In this document: positions 1 to 11,457 of the stretch, piece after piece
Layout of the letters: each line of letters starts with the position of its first letter
Numbering within the stretch: position 1 is the first letter of the stretch
DNA from: Rapana venosa
Taxonomy: Eukaryota; Mollusca; Gastropoda; Neogastropoda; Muricidae
Reading direction: 5' to 3'
Length of the DNA: 64,000 nt
Assembly (NCBI GenBank): GCA_028751875.1
Contig: CM054154.1
Location: 58,593,905-58,657,904 of the forward strand
Position numbers and translations under genes: made by a program
Notes under the pieces: generated by a model
Told to the model about the DNA's origin: nothing
The model's database searches: none
The model's input: only the letters and a program-made list of their open reading frames with translations

Positions 1-188
1 CCCCCCCCCCCCCCCCTGCATAAAAAAGGAAACTAGTAGTAGATGCTTACAGTACCCACAGTACTCTTACTTTCTGCTATTTTTTCAAGAAGATCAGGAC
101 AAAACAAACAGGGCAGATACTAGGCAAAAAAAAAGGATTAAATTTTCACCTTATGATTTTATCTGTAGTAGACATTTGTGACCACAGC

Positions 189-216
189 AGAGGGGGGGGG
201 GGGGGGGGGGGGGGGG

Positions 217-297
<81 letters not shown>

Positions 298-440
298 GGG
301 GGGTATAGAGGAGAGAAAGAGAAAGAGAGCAAGGAGGAGGGAGGGGGAGGGAGGGAGAGAGAAGAGAGAGAGAGAGAGAGGGAGAGAGAGAGAGACGAGG
401 GGGGGGAGAGACAGACAAGACAAGACACAGAGAGAGAGAA
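189..440 (+). repeat. Poly-G then GA-rich low-complexity tract
   Basis: About 110 bp of almost pure G (broken only by single C, T and A bases), grading into GA/GGGA repeats to about 440. Repeated exactly at 16,561-16,812. Translations of it give poly-Gly or poly-Pro and are not genes. Confidence 0.9.
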
Positions 441-639
441 GTCAAAGTCAAATTTGTATTTCCACAGAGTTGGGGAGATAGATTTAGATGTAGACGAGAA
501 GAGAGATAAAAGCCAACATCAAAGTCTTTTTTCCCTAGATAGTGTAGTGAGAGAGAGAGAGGCCAAATTTGTATTTCCAGATTCAGAGAGATAGATCTAG
601 ATCTAGGTGTAAATGGTAAGTTAAAGCCAGTGGAGTCGG

Positions 640-741
640 CACTGATGTTAACTCCTGAGGAAAAAATCCTCTCGAACAGGAATCAAACAGGGGTCAGCAG
701 ATCACAAACAAATCACACTAACCACCAGGCTATCCTGTCCT
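640..741 (-). repeat. tRNA-derived SINE remnant
   Basis: On the minus strand GGATAGCCTGGTGGTTAG resembles a tRNA A box and is followed about 35 nt later by a degenerate B box (GTTTGATTCC). The same segment is at 17,012-17,113 because of the large duplication. Only the head is recognisable. Confidence 0.5.
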
Positions 742-819
<78 letters not shown>

Positions 820-828
820 GGGGGGGGG
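742..828 (+). repeat. (GA)n microsatellite ending in G-run
   Basis: About 67 bp of GA repeat with one TA interruption, then 20 G. Copy at 17,114-17,200. Confidence 0.95.
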
Positions 829-978
829 TCAAATTAGTATTGTCCACATTCAAGAGAAGAACTAGATTTTTAGGATGAAGTTAAAGTCAATGTCCAAAGT
901 CTTTTCTACCCCACTCCCCTCCCCTTTTTTTAATTAATTTTTTGTTTTAAAGATGGTACATTGAAAGAGATCAAGAGG

Positions 979-1028
979 AGAGAGAGAGAGAGAGAGAGGA
1001 AGAGAGAGAGAGGAGAGAGAGAGAGAGG
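979..1028 (+). repeat. (AG)n microsatellite
   Basis: AG repeat with GGA interruptions; copy at 17,351-17,400. The flank after it (CCTCCTGGTGATTAGCAGTGTTTCTG) resembles the flank of another GA tract at 50,700-50,740, suggesting a dispersed GA-containing repeat. Confidence 0.85.
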
Positions 1029-1134
1029 TGAGAGTCAGAGTTGCCAAACTGATGGAAAGGTCTTTCTGAAGAGATTCATCGGGTACCGCCTCCTGGTGAT
1101 TAGCAGTGTTTCTGCATGCTGCTTGATTAACCAT

Positions 1135-1862
1135 AGCACAAACCCCCGAGGTCAACACCGTAACATTCCTCACACAACTTAGGACTGGCAATGGAATAAT
1201 TTTGACAACTTATCCATAGACGAATACACAAAAAAAATTCTTAAATATATTATGCTATCATTTTTACTGCAGAAATAATTATTTCCCTGCATTCCTGTCA
1301 TAAAATAAAGTAAAACACTGGCCAGGCAATTTTTGCATTCATGCAGTTTGTTTACAACAACAACAAAATAATTAACCGATAGAACCCATCACTTTTTGCC
1401 CCATCGGTATGGCATCCACGATCTCTTCTACTAAACTTGCGAATAAACAACCAGCTTGTAGCCACTCTGCCCCTCTGCTTGATCAGTCTTAACAATATTC
1501 AAATGGAAAAAGCCTTTAAATCTGCTCTATATGCATTCCAAATCCTCTCTTAGCACACATCCCAACCATTGCCCATAACCAAATTTATTTAGCAAACTGA
1601 AAATTCATAATTTGCATAAAACCTCACTGATTTGGACACAGTAAAGTGCAAACAACATGGCCGCTTCTTGTTCGCGCAAAAGCAGCAACTCACACGAGAA
1701 TCTTGTTTATGGTAAACAACAATGTGGCTCACCATAGTAAGTACATTTTGAGGGAGCGGCTTATTTGGCATTTGCAGGAAAACTGGGGGGGGGGGGGGGG
1801 GGGGGATTACGAACTGGGTCTTATATTTACCAGTGCATTTGTGGGGCGGTTGCAGTGGTGTT
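1135..1862 (+). repeat. Dispersed repeat family, copy 1
   Basis: About 720 bp shared with 17,507-18,230 (near identical) and, with many small indels, with 58,862-59,510. Shared landmarks: AGGACTG.CAA.GGAA, GGCCAGGCAATTTTTGCATT, ACGATCTCTTCTACTAAACT and AACAACATGGCCGCTTC. No coding potential was recognised. It includes a 21-bp G-run at 1,785-1,805 that the third copy lacks. Confidence 0.85.
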
Positions 1863-2585
1863 GAAAGTGCTGTTTTATAATTAGCCCATCCGCCTTTGTG
1901 AAGCCTTGTTCTTTCCATGTTTATAACACAGCCCACAGCCTACGCATTGCCATGTTCACTGTTCTCAAGCTGGGCTACTTGTCTCGCCAAATCTACCAGC
2001 TCCAAACCTGCTGGACATAGCATCGTACTATCTCCTCAACAATCTCTGTCCCAATCACGTCACTAGTTTCTGGAAGTACAAGGCTTCTTGGAGATGACAT
2101 AAACGAATGGACAACAGAGCAGACAAGCCTGCTTTTAGCAGGACGATTAGCTTGTAGCACGAATAAAGAAAATCTTGCTGCCCCTGGGGGTAGGCCTACT
2201 CAACTGATAAGGATGAACTACAGTTTCTGTATTGGTCAAAAGTGATGCGCCAATCAGAAGTATCAATGGAGAACATTGGCGGACGTAGCCCCTTAGTTTA
2301 GAGATTAAACAATTGGCAGTTGTGATGGCGCACAATGTTTGTTCAAAAACCACGTTTCCATGGCTTTTTGCATCCTTAAAGCACACTGCCACATCGTTTT
2401 TTGCGGTAATTTTTGAAAAAAATGCAGGAATCCCACAAGGGCACACCCTAGAATCCAACATTGCTTTTCGTACTGAATGTGCGCACATATGCGTGTGTGC
2501 ATAATTATGCGTGCATGCGTGCAAGTGGCGAGGGACACTAGGGAGTGTCAGGATGCACATATTCTGAAACACAGAACATGAGAAG
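1863..2585. other. No gene recognised
   Basis: Ordinary-composition sequence. The first 50 bp (ATTAGCCCATCCGCCTTTG) resemble 50,737-50,760 (ATTAGCGCATCCTCCTTTA). Nothing else could be assigned. Confidence 0.5.
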
Positions 2586-2692
2586 GGGGGGGGGGGGGGG
2601 GGGGTTGAGACATAAAACGCAGATGACTCTCAGATTCAAAGCAGTGCTACTCCTCCTGAAAATCTGCCTCTCTCCTGACAAATATGAACTAG
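2586..2692 (+). repeat. G-run plus small LINE reverse-transcriptase fragment
   Basis: A G-run is followed by CGCAGATGACTCTCAGATTC, the (Y/F)ADDSQ codon string also seen at 10,545-10,562 in LINE copy A, and about 60 bp of related downstream sequence. It then breaks into a (GT)n tract at 2,698-2,727. A dead fragment of the same LINE group. Confidence 0.6.
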
Positions 2693-4254
2693 TGTGTGGG
2701 TGTGGTGTGTGTGTGTGTGTGTGTGTGAAAAGATCACGTCAAAATGATCTTTATTGAGAGTAAAAAGATGAAGTTATACAGCTGAGAGGGTTAAGAGGGG
2801 AGCCAGCGCTTACGCGTCGGGGGCGGGCACGGCGACGGCGCGCGCGCTCGTGTAGGTGTTCGTGTGTTGTGGTTTTTCTTCTCTATTTTTAAAGCTGATG
2901 CCACACATGTCTATCACACAGAAATACAATAAGTTACACCATTGAGTTACTGTGTAGTGAGTGTGATGTGTGTGCGATTTGTGTGGTGTGTTTGTATTGT
3001 GAGTGTGATGTGTGTGTGTGTGTGTGTGTTTCTTTGATTGTTTATATTCAAGGAAAATGAATGAGTTACTCTTTTGTTGATATTACATGCAGTCTGTGTG
3101 TGTGTGGGGGGGGGGTGGGGGGGAGGGGGTTGTGTGAGCAAAATATCACTGCAATGCCAGTCAAATATACATGATTTTTTTGTCTGATCTCAAATTGTAT
3201 GTTTTAACAACGTGCCAAATTTAGCTATCATCATTGAATAGAATTACCCTATGCTAAGGAGTGTTAGATAGCTAAGAGTGGTGTAAAACATTAAACCCGA
3301 TTTTCTCAGAATGTGAAATCGCTTCGCTGTGTCACCCATTTCAAACACCATAACTTTGTCAGTTTTATAGGTAGAATAAATTATCATACATCAAAGAAAG
3401 GTAAGATCTGTAGTATTTCAGAAAAGTAAAAACTCAATTTGACCCAATTATAACCTTAAGACATCCTTTTTGCGTAAAACGGTCAAATATTCTTTAATCT
3501 GTGCTCTGGGACACCACCACAGAAATATAACAAAAACATATCAGTTTCAGTCTCGGTTTTCCCCATCCTCTTGTTGCAGAAGTGCATCTGTAGCGTAAGT
3601 GATTATTGGCCTGGCGCGCGCGTTATTTGTGTGCGCGCGCGTGCGCTGCTTTTTTTTTTGTCTTACTTTTATATTTAAGATCAATCACAATTGGTATCAT
3701 CTCTGAAATGTTACAAATAATACATAAAATAAAATAAATATTTTTTAATGCATATGAGTTTTGTGAACCGATTACAAGTGTGTGTGAGTGTGATGTGTGG
3801 TGTAGTCACCATGTGTATGCAGTTTTTGTCAAATTTGTTTATGTGTGGTGTGTGTGTTGGTGGGACATATCTCCTGCACGACGGAGTCGTAAGGTAATAG
3901 AGAAGAATGTTTTGAGGTTTTTGTGGGGCACACGTTTATTTGTTATTTTTACTTCTGTCTCATATAAATGTATTGTCATCTTTTATTGTATAATAATGCA
4001 ACACAAGCAATCAATGATGCATCCAGTCCTGAACTGTCTATCCAGTACTTAATGTCTCTCTTAGTCAAAGCGCTAAAAACTATAATTTTATGGGCATCTT
4101 AAAGTAAGCACACACACGCAAGCACTCACTGCTTGCACACACACACAGTGTCGGCTCAACAGAGAGGAGGAGTGCGCTGCAGACAACATTTGCCCAGTGA
4201 CGTTGGAAGTGGGCGGGAGGGCGGTTCCAGTCTGTACTTTATATTAGGGGGTCT
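2693..4254. other. No gene; GT-rich and GCGC-rich simple sequence
   Basis: Contains GT-rich stretches (2,698-2,727; 2,940-3,130, ending in G-runs), GC-rich alternating tracts (2,805-2,850; 3,612-3,652), another GT-rich stretch at 3,778-3,865 and CA repeats near 4,108-4,147. No open frame resembles a protein I recognise. Confidence 0.6.
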
Positions 4255-5607
4255 ATGAGTCATCTCTAATACTAAATATAATCTTCAACCTTTTTTTTTG
4301 GCCCCCCCCCCGTTTTCATTTAAACCTGTAACATCTGCTCCGTCACTGATTGAACTGCATTCTGATCATTATCCGCAAATCTTTTCTCCTTAACATCACA
4401 AAACCTGTAAAAAAAAGAAATAAGTTAATAATTACACCATGCCGCAATCTTAAGGGCCATGAACATTCAAACCTTCCTCTTCAACAAGCTATGGAACACC
4501 CTTCGCAAACTTCTGGGACCTCTCAAACACTAACACCTGTCTTCGCGAGTCGCGCGCTGCGAGAGTGCTTGACGAGCATTGGCGCGCGCGCCTACGCGAG
4601 CGCCGCGGCGAGCGCGGTGCCAGAGCGAGGCCATGTGCGCCATGTAGCGCCGCTACAATTTTGCGATGGCGAAACGCAAAACGTCCGGCGTCTAGACGCG
4701 CGCGTGCGAGTGGCGTCGAAATAAAAAGCCGAGAGCACGAAGCCGAGCGGCGAGCGCGCGAGAGAGAGCGAGTAAAACAAATAACAAGAGCGCGACGTTT
4801 TTAATCCATTACAGCAAGACAAAATATTGACTCATTCCATTCATCCTCGCTAAATCCATAATATCTCTATTCACCGCGCGGGCGCGGGCGGGGAGCGAGA
4901 GCTTCGGTCTTCTGTGGATCAGGCACAAACAAGCCCCTGCCTACCACCCACAGCCCTGTCTTGAAACTTATCTTTTCTTCCTACTTTTCAGGATAAATAT
5001 GCAACATTCACTACAGACTGTGAGACAACGAGAGCAAGAACGCGCGCCGAGTGCGACCTCCTGAGCGCGAAGCGAGAGAGCGAATGGCATTCCCGACTTT
5101 TTTTCTTCATCCGCGACAAGCGAGCGACGCGGCAGCGATAATTCGAAAGAAATGATGATTAAATCATGCAGATCCTCTGATCCCATATGGGACCGCTCCT
5201 TCTTCTCACAATGCTTCCACAAACTTGTACCCTCTGTCACCAAAATATAAACTCATCTATTCTGTCATAAATTTTCCATCATCTCTCAAAACCGCAATAA
5301 GTCACACCTCTACTAAAAAAGCATGACCTTGATCCCAACATACTAAGAATACCGAACCTGTCTCTAACTTACTACCTTTCATCTCCAAAGTACTTGAAAA
5401 AAAGTTAGTTCTAAAAACAACTCAAAAACCACTTCATTCCAATAATCTCGTTCCCACTGTTATCAGATCGCCTATCATGCCAACCCCAGCACCGAACCCA
5501 CACTTGAGCGCGCGCGCGCGCGACTTTAGATACACTTCTACCCTTGCTGCGAGTGCAGTGTGTGCGCGCGAGTCGTCGCGCGAGATCTCACTCTTCTTGA
5601 CCTATCT
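4255..5607 (+). mobile_element. LINE copy A, left part (CR1/L2-group non-LTR retrotransposon, 5' truncated)
   Basis: Dead plus-strand non-LTR retrotransposon, left half. The end of the endonuclease domain reads SDHYPQIF (from 4,361) and is followed by a YRNLK-like segment (CRNLK). A linker with VLDEH (about 4,563-4,577; LDEHAP is typical of these elements) follows, then FSSYF..ICNI (about 4,971-5,005). The N-terminus of the reverse transcriptase reads VTPLLKKHDLDPN (about 5,304-5,342), then AYHANPSTEPTLE. Frameshifts and stops abound. The right end, CTTCTTGACCTATCT, encodes LLDLS, and the expected next residues AAFD resume at 9,789. Copy A is therefore split by copy B. The 4.53-5.13 kb stretch is unusually rich in CpG/GCGC compared with related copies. 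The clade assignment is by motif only. Confidence 0.8.
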
Positions 5608-8600
5608 AATAATAATAATAAAAATGGGAATTTATATAGTGCTATATCTTTGCATGGACGGGATAGCACAGTGGTCAGAGCACTCTCGCTCTGAGAGCGC
5701 GCGCGCGCTCGTGGCCGAATGTCACAACAAGCAGCGTCGTGCACGTGGTTACCAGTTGGAGGTGACCGATTGCGCACGTGCTTGCAGTTCACTTCCCCCA
5801 TTCACCCAGCTGTAAATGGGTACCTGCCCACTTTAGGGTCAGGGAAGGTAAAGCAGCGAGGGGAGGAGATGGCGCCATCAAAATCCAACTGTGCACACAC
5901 ACACCCACACACACAACACACACAGGTCACACACCCTGGCAGGGCAATAGACTCCTTGGCTGTTCAAGGCAAGGGAAAAACTATGAGATGAGGCAGGAGA
6001 GGAAAAATCTTAGGTTTGAAATAAAGTCTTAGACTGGACCTTAAAAGTGTCCTAAGGCCTATTTGGCGGAAAGAGAGAGGAGATCTTCCACATCAATGAG
6101 AGACCAGAAATTGAGAAAGAGCGACGGCCGATGGGATTGGTTAAACTAGGTATTCGAAAGACAGGTATCTGCAGCAGGGCGGAGAGAACAGAAGGAGTGT
6201 ACAAAGTGAAGCAATTCACAGAGTTAGGAAGGCGGTGCTGTTATTGTGAAACATTTGTACCAGAGGGTACTGATCTTGTAGTTTTACTCTCTGTGGCACA
6301 GGCAGCCAGTGGCGAGATAGCAAGGAGGGGTAATATCGCAGATTTTTTCTTTCTGAGGATTAGTCGAGCTGCAGAGGTTGTTGTAGTAGTGTTGAAGGGA
6401 ATGGATTGGGATGATGCTGGGCAACCAGCCAACAAAGAATTGGTGCAATAGGTCCAGGACGGTGAAAGAATGGAGAGACGCAACAAGTTTGGATGTTGCA
6501 TCTGTGGACGAGGTACGGAGAGCGAAATGCGAGCGTAATTCTCCGTAATTGATAGAGAGCAGGACTGGCAGTCTGGTGATGAAAGTTTGCATAGAGAGTG
6601 TGTTGTCAATAATGCGCCCCAGATACGTCACAGCAGTGGATAAAGGACTGATGCATTGCCAAGTTGTATTGAAGCTTGTTGTGATGGAAGATAGTTTCTG
6701 TTTGGTCCTACAACATGTTTCCGTTTTAATCTGCATTAGCTGTCATTTGTTCTGTATCATGCCAATTTTGGTTATCTTGAATGCAGTGGGCCCTATTTGT
6801 AAAAGAGATAAGGCAGATTTTCAGGAGTGTCGCCTGCTTAGAATCTGAGAGTCATCTGCATAAAAATGATTGTTGATCTGATGGCGGTTAATTATATGTT
6901 ACAGTGGAGTAGTGGTAAGAGGGTGAAAAGAACAGGGCCCAGAACAGATCCCTGTGACTCCACATTCCAATCTTGAAGGTACTGACTGAATCTTGTTTAC
7001 TGTGACTGTCTGGAATCGGTCAGTAAGGTATGAACTATACCAGGTAAGGGCTGGTACAGTAAACACCAAATGTTTTTTTGAAGACTGGAGAGAAGAAAGA
7101 GTGGTCAATAGCGTCAAAACAAGGATGGCAGATAAGTTCGAGTAGAGTAAGAGAGATTTTCCCTGAGTCAGAAGCGAGTAGAATGTGTTAAGGTGTGGGC
7201 AAAGGGTATTTCAAGTGCTGTGGTTGAATACATAGCCAGACTGAAATGCAGGAAGGAGACTGTTGGAGAGAAGGTGGTTGTTAAGCTGTTTTAGAACTAC
7301 TTTTCAAGGACTTTAGAGATAAAACGGTAAGGTTGGAACAGGTCTATATTCTTCAAGAATGTTGGGGTCAAGATCAATGCTTTTGAGTAGAGGTGTGACC
7401 TATAAGCAGTTTTAGAGCTGAAGGAACAATTCCAAGACAGAGAAAAGTGTTAACTACTAACTAATTCGTAATTAGTGGGATAGTTGTGGCAAAAGCGCAC
7501 AGTGCAAAAAGAGAAAGCAAGTTATGGGGTTACAAATCACAGATTTTCTAGTCAAGCCATCCTTTCAGAATTAGTTTCACGAGAATTCTCTCAATTTACC
7601 TCTCCAGGCCACTTTCCTGATGCGGAATGAGAAAGGCAAGGAGAGAGAGCCAGAGAAGTAGGGCGATCATAAGTTGCAGGCTGGAAAGGAGTCGGCTTCC
7701 AAACTGGGCGAATGTTACAGACTTTTGTCAAGGAAGAATGCCAGAAAATAAAGAAGGAAGTTCAGAGTGGACGTGAATAGAAGGCAGAGGACTAGCCTTC
7801 TCAGATCCAAGAAACGTGATTGAGGGAAAAGAGAGATTTTCATGAGATAGTGGCATCAATGAACATGAGAAGAGTAATACTATTGTTTTCTTGCCTGAAC
7901 GAATTAGGATTTTTAAAACTTTGTTGATTTTGTTTCCGAAGAAACTGTTAGTTTATATTTCGGTTTTTGTTAGTTTTTGCCCTTGCCGCTCTAGTAGTTG
8001 GCCGCGTTGTGTTTTGCGACCAGGATGTCACGGTTGTACCATGGTGCACATGGCCTATATCAGGCAGGAGATGGTCAGTAGAGAGCATGCTCATCACGTG
8101 TTGCCGAGACGGTATTTGTAGTGCGTAGAAGGGTCAGAATGGTCAGGGGTTTGTATAGGCGTTTCAAACAGCTTGGGAAAGGAAAGTTTGCATATCATGG
8201 CCTTCTGAGGTTGCGAACAGATAATCACTTTTGTTTCGGATAGGCTGCAATGTTGAGACAGAAAAGAATGGCAGCATGATCAAGAAGCAGTATGTCATAC
8301 AGATACAGACTGAGATGTGACTAAGAACCTTGAGAAATATTCATAAAAGCAGTCTAAACTGAGGCCTGATCTGTGTGTTGGTGCTGGGAAAGAGAGTGAT
8401 TTGAAACAAGAAAGAGAAAGACGCATGACATCAGGAGATGACTGTTGCGAAGTTGGTATTAAGTCCCCAAGAATGATAAGTTTATTTTGGATGAAAGGCT
8501 GAATGGGTCAAGGAGTGACTGAAACTACTTGGTGGCAAACGAAGATGTCACATTGTTACTAACTGTTTGGAGGCGGACGGTACAGCAACAAAAATAACAG

Positions 8601-9784
8601 AGTGGCCGAGTAAGGTGAGGTTGAGTTATCACAGAGACTTCGAAAAAGATTCGAGTGAAAACGGAAGGGAGTGACAGATAGACAGAAGCTCTGGATGCGA
8701 GTGTCTTTGTAAGATGATGGCAATGCCACCTTCAACGGGAAGTCGGGGGAAAGAAAGAGTTTTGTAGCCAGGAGGAGTCAGCGTTTTATCTTTGGTTTTG
8801 TTCGTGGCCGAGTGTTTTAGCCAAGTTTCGAAGAAAAGTTAGATCTAGGTTAGTCAGAAATACAATCAAAATGGAAGTCAGCTTTGCCATCAGGGCAGAC
8901 AGATTGCGCGTTTAGTAGACACAAATGGACGAAGGTTGAGGAGGCAGAGAGTTGGAGAAGACGGTGGTGATGACTATGACCTATCTGAAGGAACAGATGA
9001 GGGTGATGAAGAGATGTGTACAGTGGGAAGAACAGATAGATTGGATTGTGAGTCAGGTGAGAAGAAGGTAAATAACCGGAGCAGTCGGGGATTTAGAGTC
9101 TCATGGCAGATCCAAGACACATGTTAGGGATAAACCAATGTAAGTCAGAGGTCGCACACAAATGTTGAAACAGGTGGAGCCCAGAAATCAGCATTGATTG
9201 TGTTGGTAACAGTTGTTTGCGGTAGTGATGTCAGAAGTGAGGGGCAGATTCAGGGAATCACAAACTGCAGTCAAATGATGAATGCCTCCGCACGTGTTCC
9301 TCTACTGGTTTTGCGGCGGAGAATTTCCAAGGTTTATAAAGAGTGCCTCGTAGTCGATTTTGCATATGCGTGGAAACACGTGAGGAAAAAGCTTTCAATC
9401 TGTTACAGTTAGAAGTCATTGCAGTGGAGTGAGAACACAGAGGCATGTGGAGGGGTGAGTTTTGGATCTGTGATCACAGTGAAATTTTCAGGCTGCAGCA
9501 GGGTCAGGGTATGAGGTCGCAAAGACAAGCACAATCCGGTAAACACAAATCACTCAGGTCAATGAAATTTGAAAATAAATATCAAATGAAGAAAAATATA
9601 AATTAAATATTCAAATGTCAAACAATGCCAAAGAAAAACTGTTCTAACCGCTCAATTCCAGGTGTTGTAACAAAAACACAGATATAAAAATTTCCAGGAA
9701 CAACGTCAGAGAAACACACAATCACACACTCAAAACACAGAGACATGCACCATGCAGCCGCCAGGCGCAAAGGTGAAAGGTAGA
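5608..9784 (-). mobile_element. LINE copy B (CR1/L2-group), near full length, inserted in copy A
   Basis: Minus-strand non-LTR element with domains in order. The endonuclease starts near 8,930 with a SLLNxRS-like string, then ETWL (about 8,830), YRPPP-like and LGDLIPTS (about 8,480-8,450). Reverse transcriptase follows: VTPLLKS.DLDPN (about 7,400), YLTDRFQTVTVN (about 7,040) and a degraded G-V-P-Q-G region. The C-terminal SRHWLPVP lies at about 6,320-6,296, and the frame ends near 6,000. The 3' end, AGATATAGCACTATATAAAT then (ATT)n, abuts copy A at 5,608. The same 3' signature closes copies A, C and D. Frames are broken by many stops. Flanking ATCT (5,604-5,607 and 9,785-9,788) is a possible short target duplication. 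9.15-9.78 kb is probably its 5' region, without a recognised domain. Confidence 0.85.
5652..5985 (+). repeat. tRNA-derived SINE inside the 3' UTR of LINE B
   Basis: GGGATAGCACAGTGGTCAGAGC has the look of a tRNA A-box head. The body contains CAGCTGTAAATGGGTACCTG and CAGGGAAGGTAAAGC, followed by a CA-rich stretch (5,893-5,925). It lies opposite in orientation to LINE B, between its coding end and its 3' tail, so the nesting is SINE in LINE B in LINE A. The head is interrupted by GCGCGC. Confidence 0.65.
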
Positions 9785-10179
9785 ATCTGCTGCCTTTGAC
9801 ATTATAGATCACTCAATTCTTCTTTCTCACCTCCAGAATACGTTTGGTATTAATGGCACTGCCCTCACATGGTTTAGTTCATACCTCACAAACCGATACC
9901 AGAAAGTTATTCACTTATTGTCTGCAAAATTCAATCAAAACAAGTCAAACTGGAATGTGGAGTCCCACAGGGATCAGTTCTGGGTCCTTTCTCTTAACTC
10001 TCTACACTGCTCCACTCGCACAACATAACACAACACAGCCATCCAATTGACATCATACTTTACTCACAACACCGATGACACACAGGCTTTCATGGCCGCA
10101 CACACCCTTCTAAACCTGGGAGCAGATGTTCTGTGCCGGTGGCATGGGGACAGTTTAAGGGCCCAGGGGCGTGTGGCAG

Positions 10180-10451
10180 TTCGGGGGGTGAGGGGGGGGG
10201 GGGGGACTGGCATAGGGGGGGGGTGGGGGGGGGGGGGGGGGGGGGGGGGGGGGATCGGGATGAACCTCAAAGGTGAGGGGGGGGGGGGGTGGGTATGAGT
10301 TTGGGGGAAGGTGTTTTGGGGTTTAATGAGATGTGGTTAAGTTGGGAAGGGGGGAGGGGGGGGTGGGGGGGGGGGGGAGGAGGGGGGGGGTGGGAGGAGT
10401 GGGGGGGGGGGGAAGGGGGGGAGGGAGTGGAGGGGGGGGGGGGGGGGGGGA
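10180..10451 (+). repeat. G-rich tract inside LINE A reverse transcriptase
   Basis: About 270 bp in which G dominates, with GGGGT and GGGA interruptions, sitting between the TDDTQ and YADDSQ motifs of LINE A. Translations in either direction are Gly- or Pro-rich artefacts. Confidence 0.9.
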
Positions 10452-11457
10452 GTTAAGGAATGGGAGACATGACGACATACAGTGGGTGAATAGGGTAAAG
10501 AGCTGTGAAATATCTAGGTGTGGGTTTCTTGACAACATACTCTCTACGCAGATGACTCTCAGATTCATAGGATAGTGTACATCCTTAAAGAGCTGACGTC
10601 GATCAGGAAAAATAGGCCAATGAGTTGAAATATTCAAAACGGATGACTCAGAACAAATTACACCTAAATGCAGATAAAACCGAAGCCAGGCTCATAGGAC
10701 CCAAACCCAAACACTCTTCTAGAACAACAGCTTCAATTGAACTCGGCAATACATCAGTCCCTCTATCCACGCTGATGAAGTATCTAGGGTTGTTTTAACG
10801 ACAACACACTAGCAAAAATTCATCACCCAGACGTGTCAGTTAGTCGTGCTACTATCAATTACGCTAGTAGTGCAATTCGAAGTACCTGTCCACCAATGCA
10901 ACGCGCGCGCGACATGTCACTTCTCTCATCTTTCACATCTGGACGTCTTTGCATTTCGATGTGGGGGGGGGGGGGGGGGTGGGGAAGGTGATTGACACAC
11001 ACACACCACATCCACTCCCTTCAACGTATACAAAATACCGCAGCCTCGACATAGTTCTCCAGAAAGAAAAAAATCTGAGCACATTACCCCTCTCATTGCG
11101 ATCTCTCCACTGGCTGCCTGTCCACAGAGAGTAAAATATAAGATCAGTACCCTCTGTACAAATGTCTCCACAAAACTGCACCCTCTATCCTCTGTGAATT
11201 CATAACCTGTACACTCCTTCACGTTCCCTCTGCTCTGGCCGCAGATACCTTGTGCTACGAATACCTAATGCAACCAATCCACTGTTGGCTAGCCGCTCTT
11301 TTTCTCTATTCGGGTCCATCAACCTGGAATGAGCTCCCTCTCTTCTCTTTCACAGAACCTAGTTATGACACTTTAAATCCAGCCTCAAGATATATTTATT
11401 TCAAACTAAGATTTCCCCCCTCCTGTTTCATAACAGAGCTATTCCCCACCTCACTAA

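Larger units (their letters stand above)
1..1858. repeat. Direct duplication, copy 1 (partner at 16,373-18,230)
   Basis: This block is matched base for base at an offset of 16,372 for about 1.5 kb, then within +/-1 nt to the end. It includes identical G-run and GA-run lengths. Only about three differences are visible (one extra G near 17,906, one missing A near 18,052, one substitution in ACTCACACG/ACTCTCACG). The window starts inside the C-run that precedes copy 2, so the true left end is outside. After GGTTGCAGTG the copies diverge. Confidence 0.95.

Noticed and set aside
146..600. Long Pro-rich or Gly-rich open frames across the G-run (and its duplicate at 16,518-16,970)
   Set aside because: They are translations of poly-G/GA low-complexity DNA; all three frames are open at once, with no domain, splice or start context.
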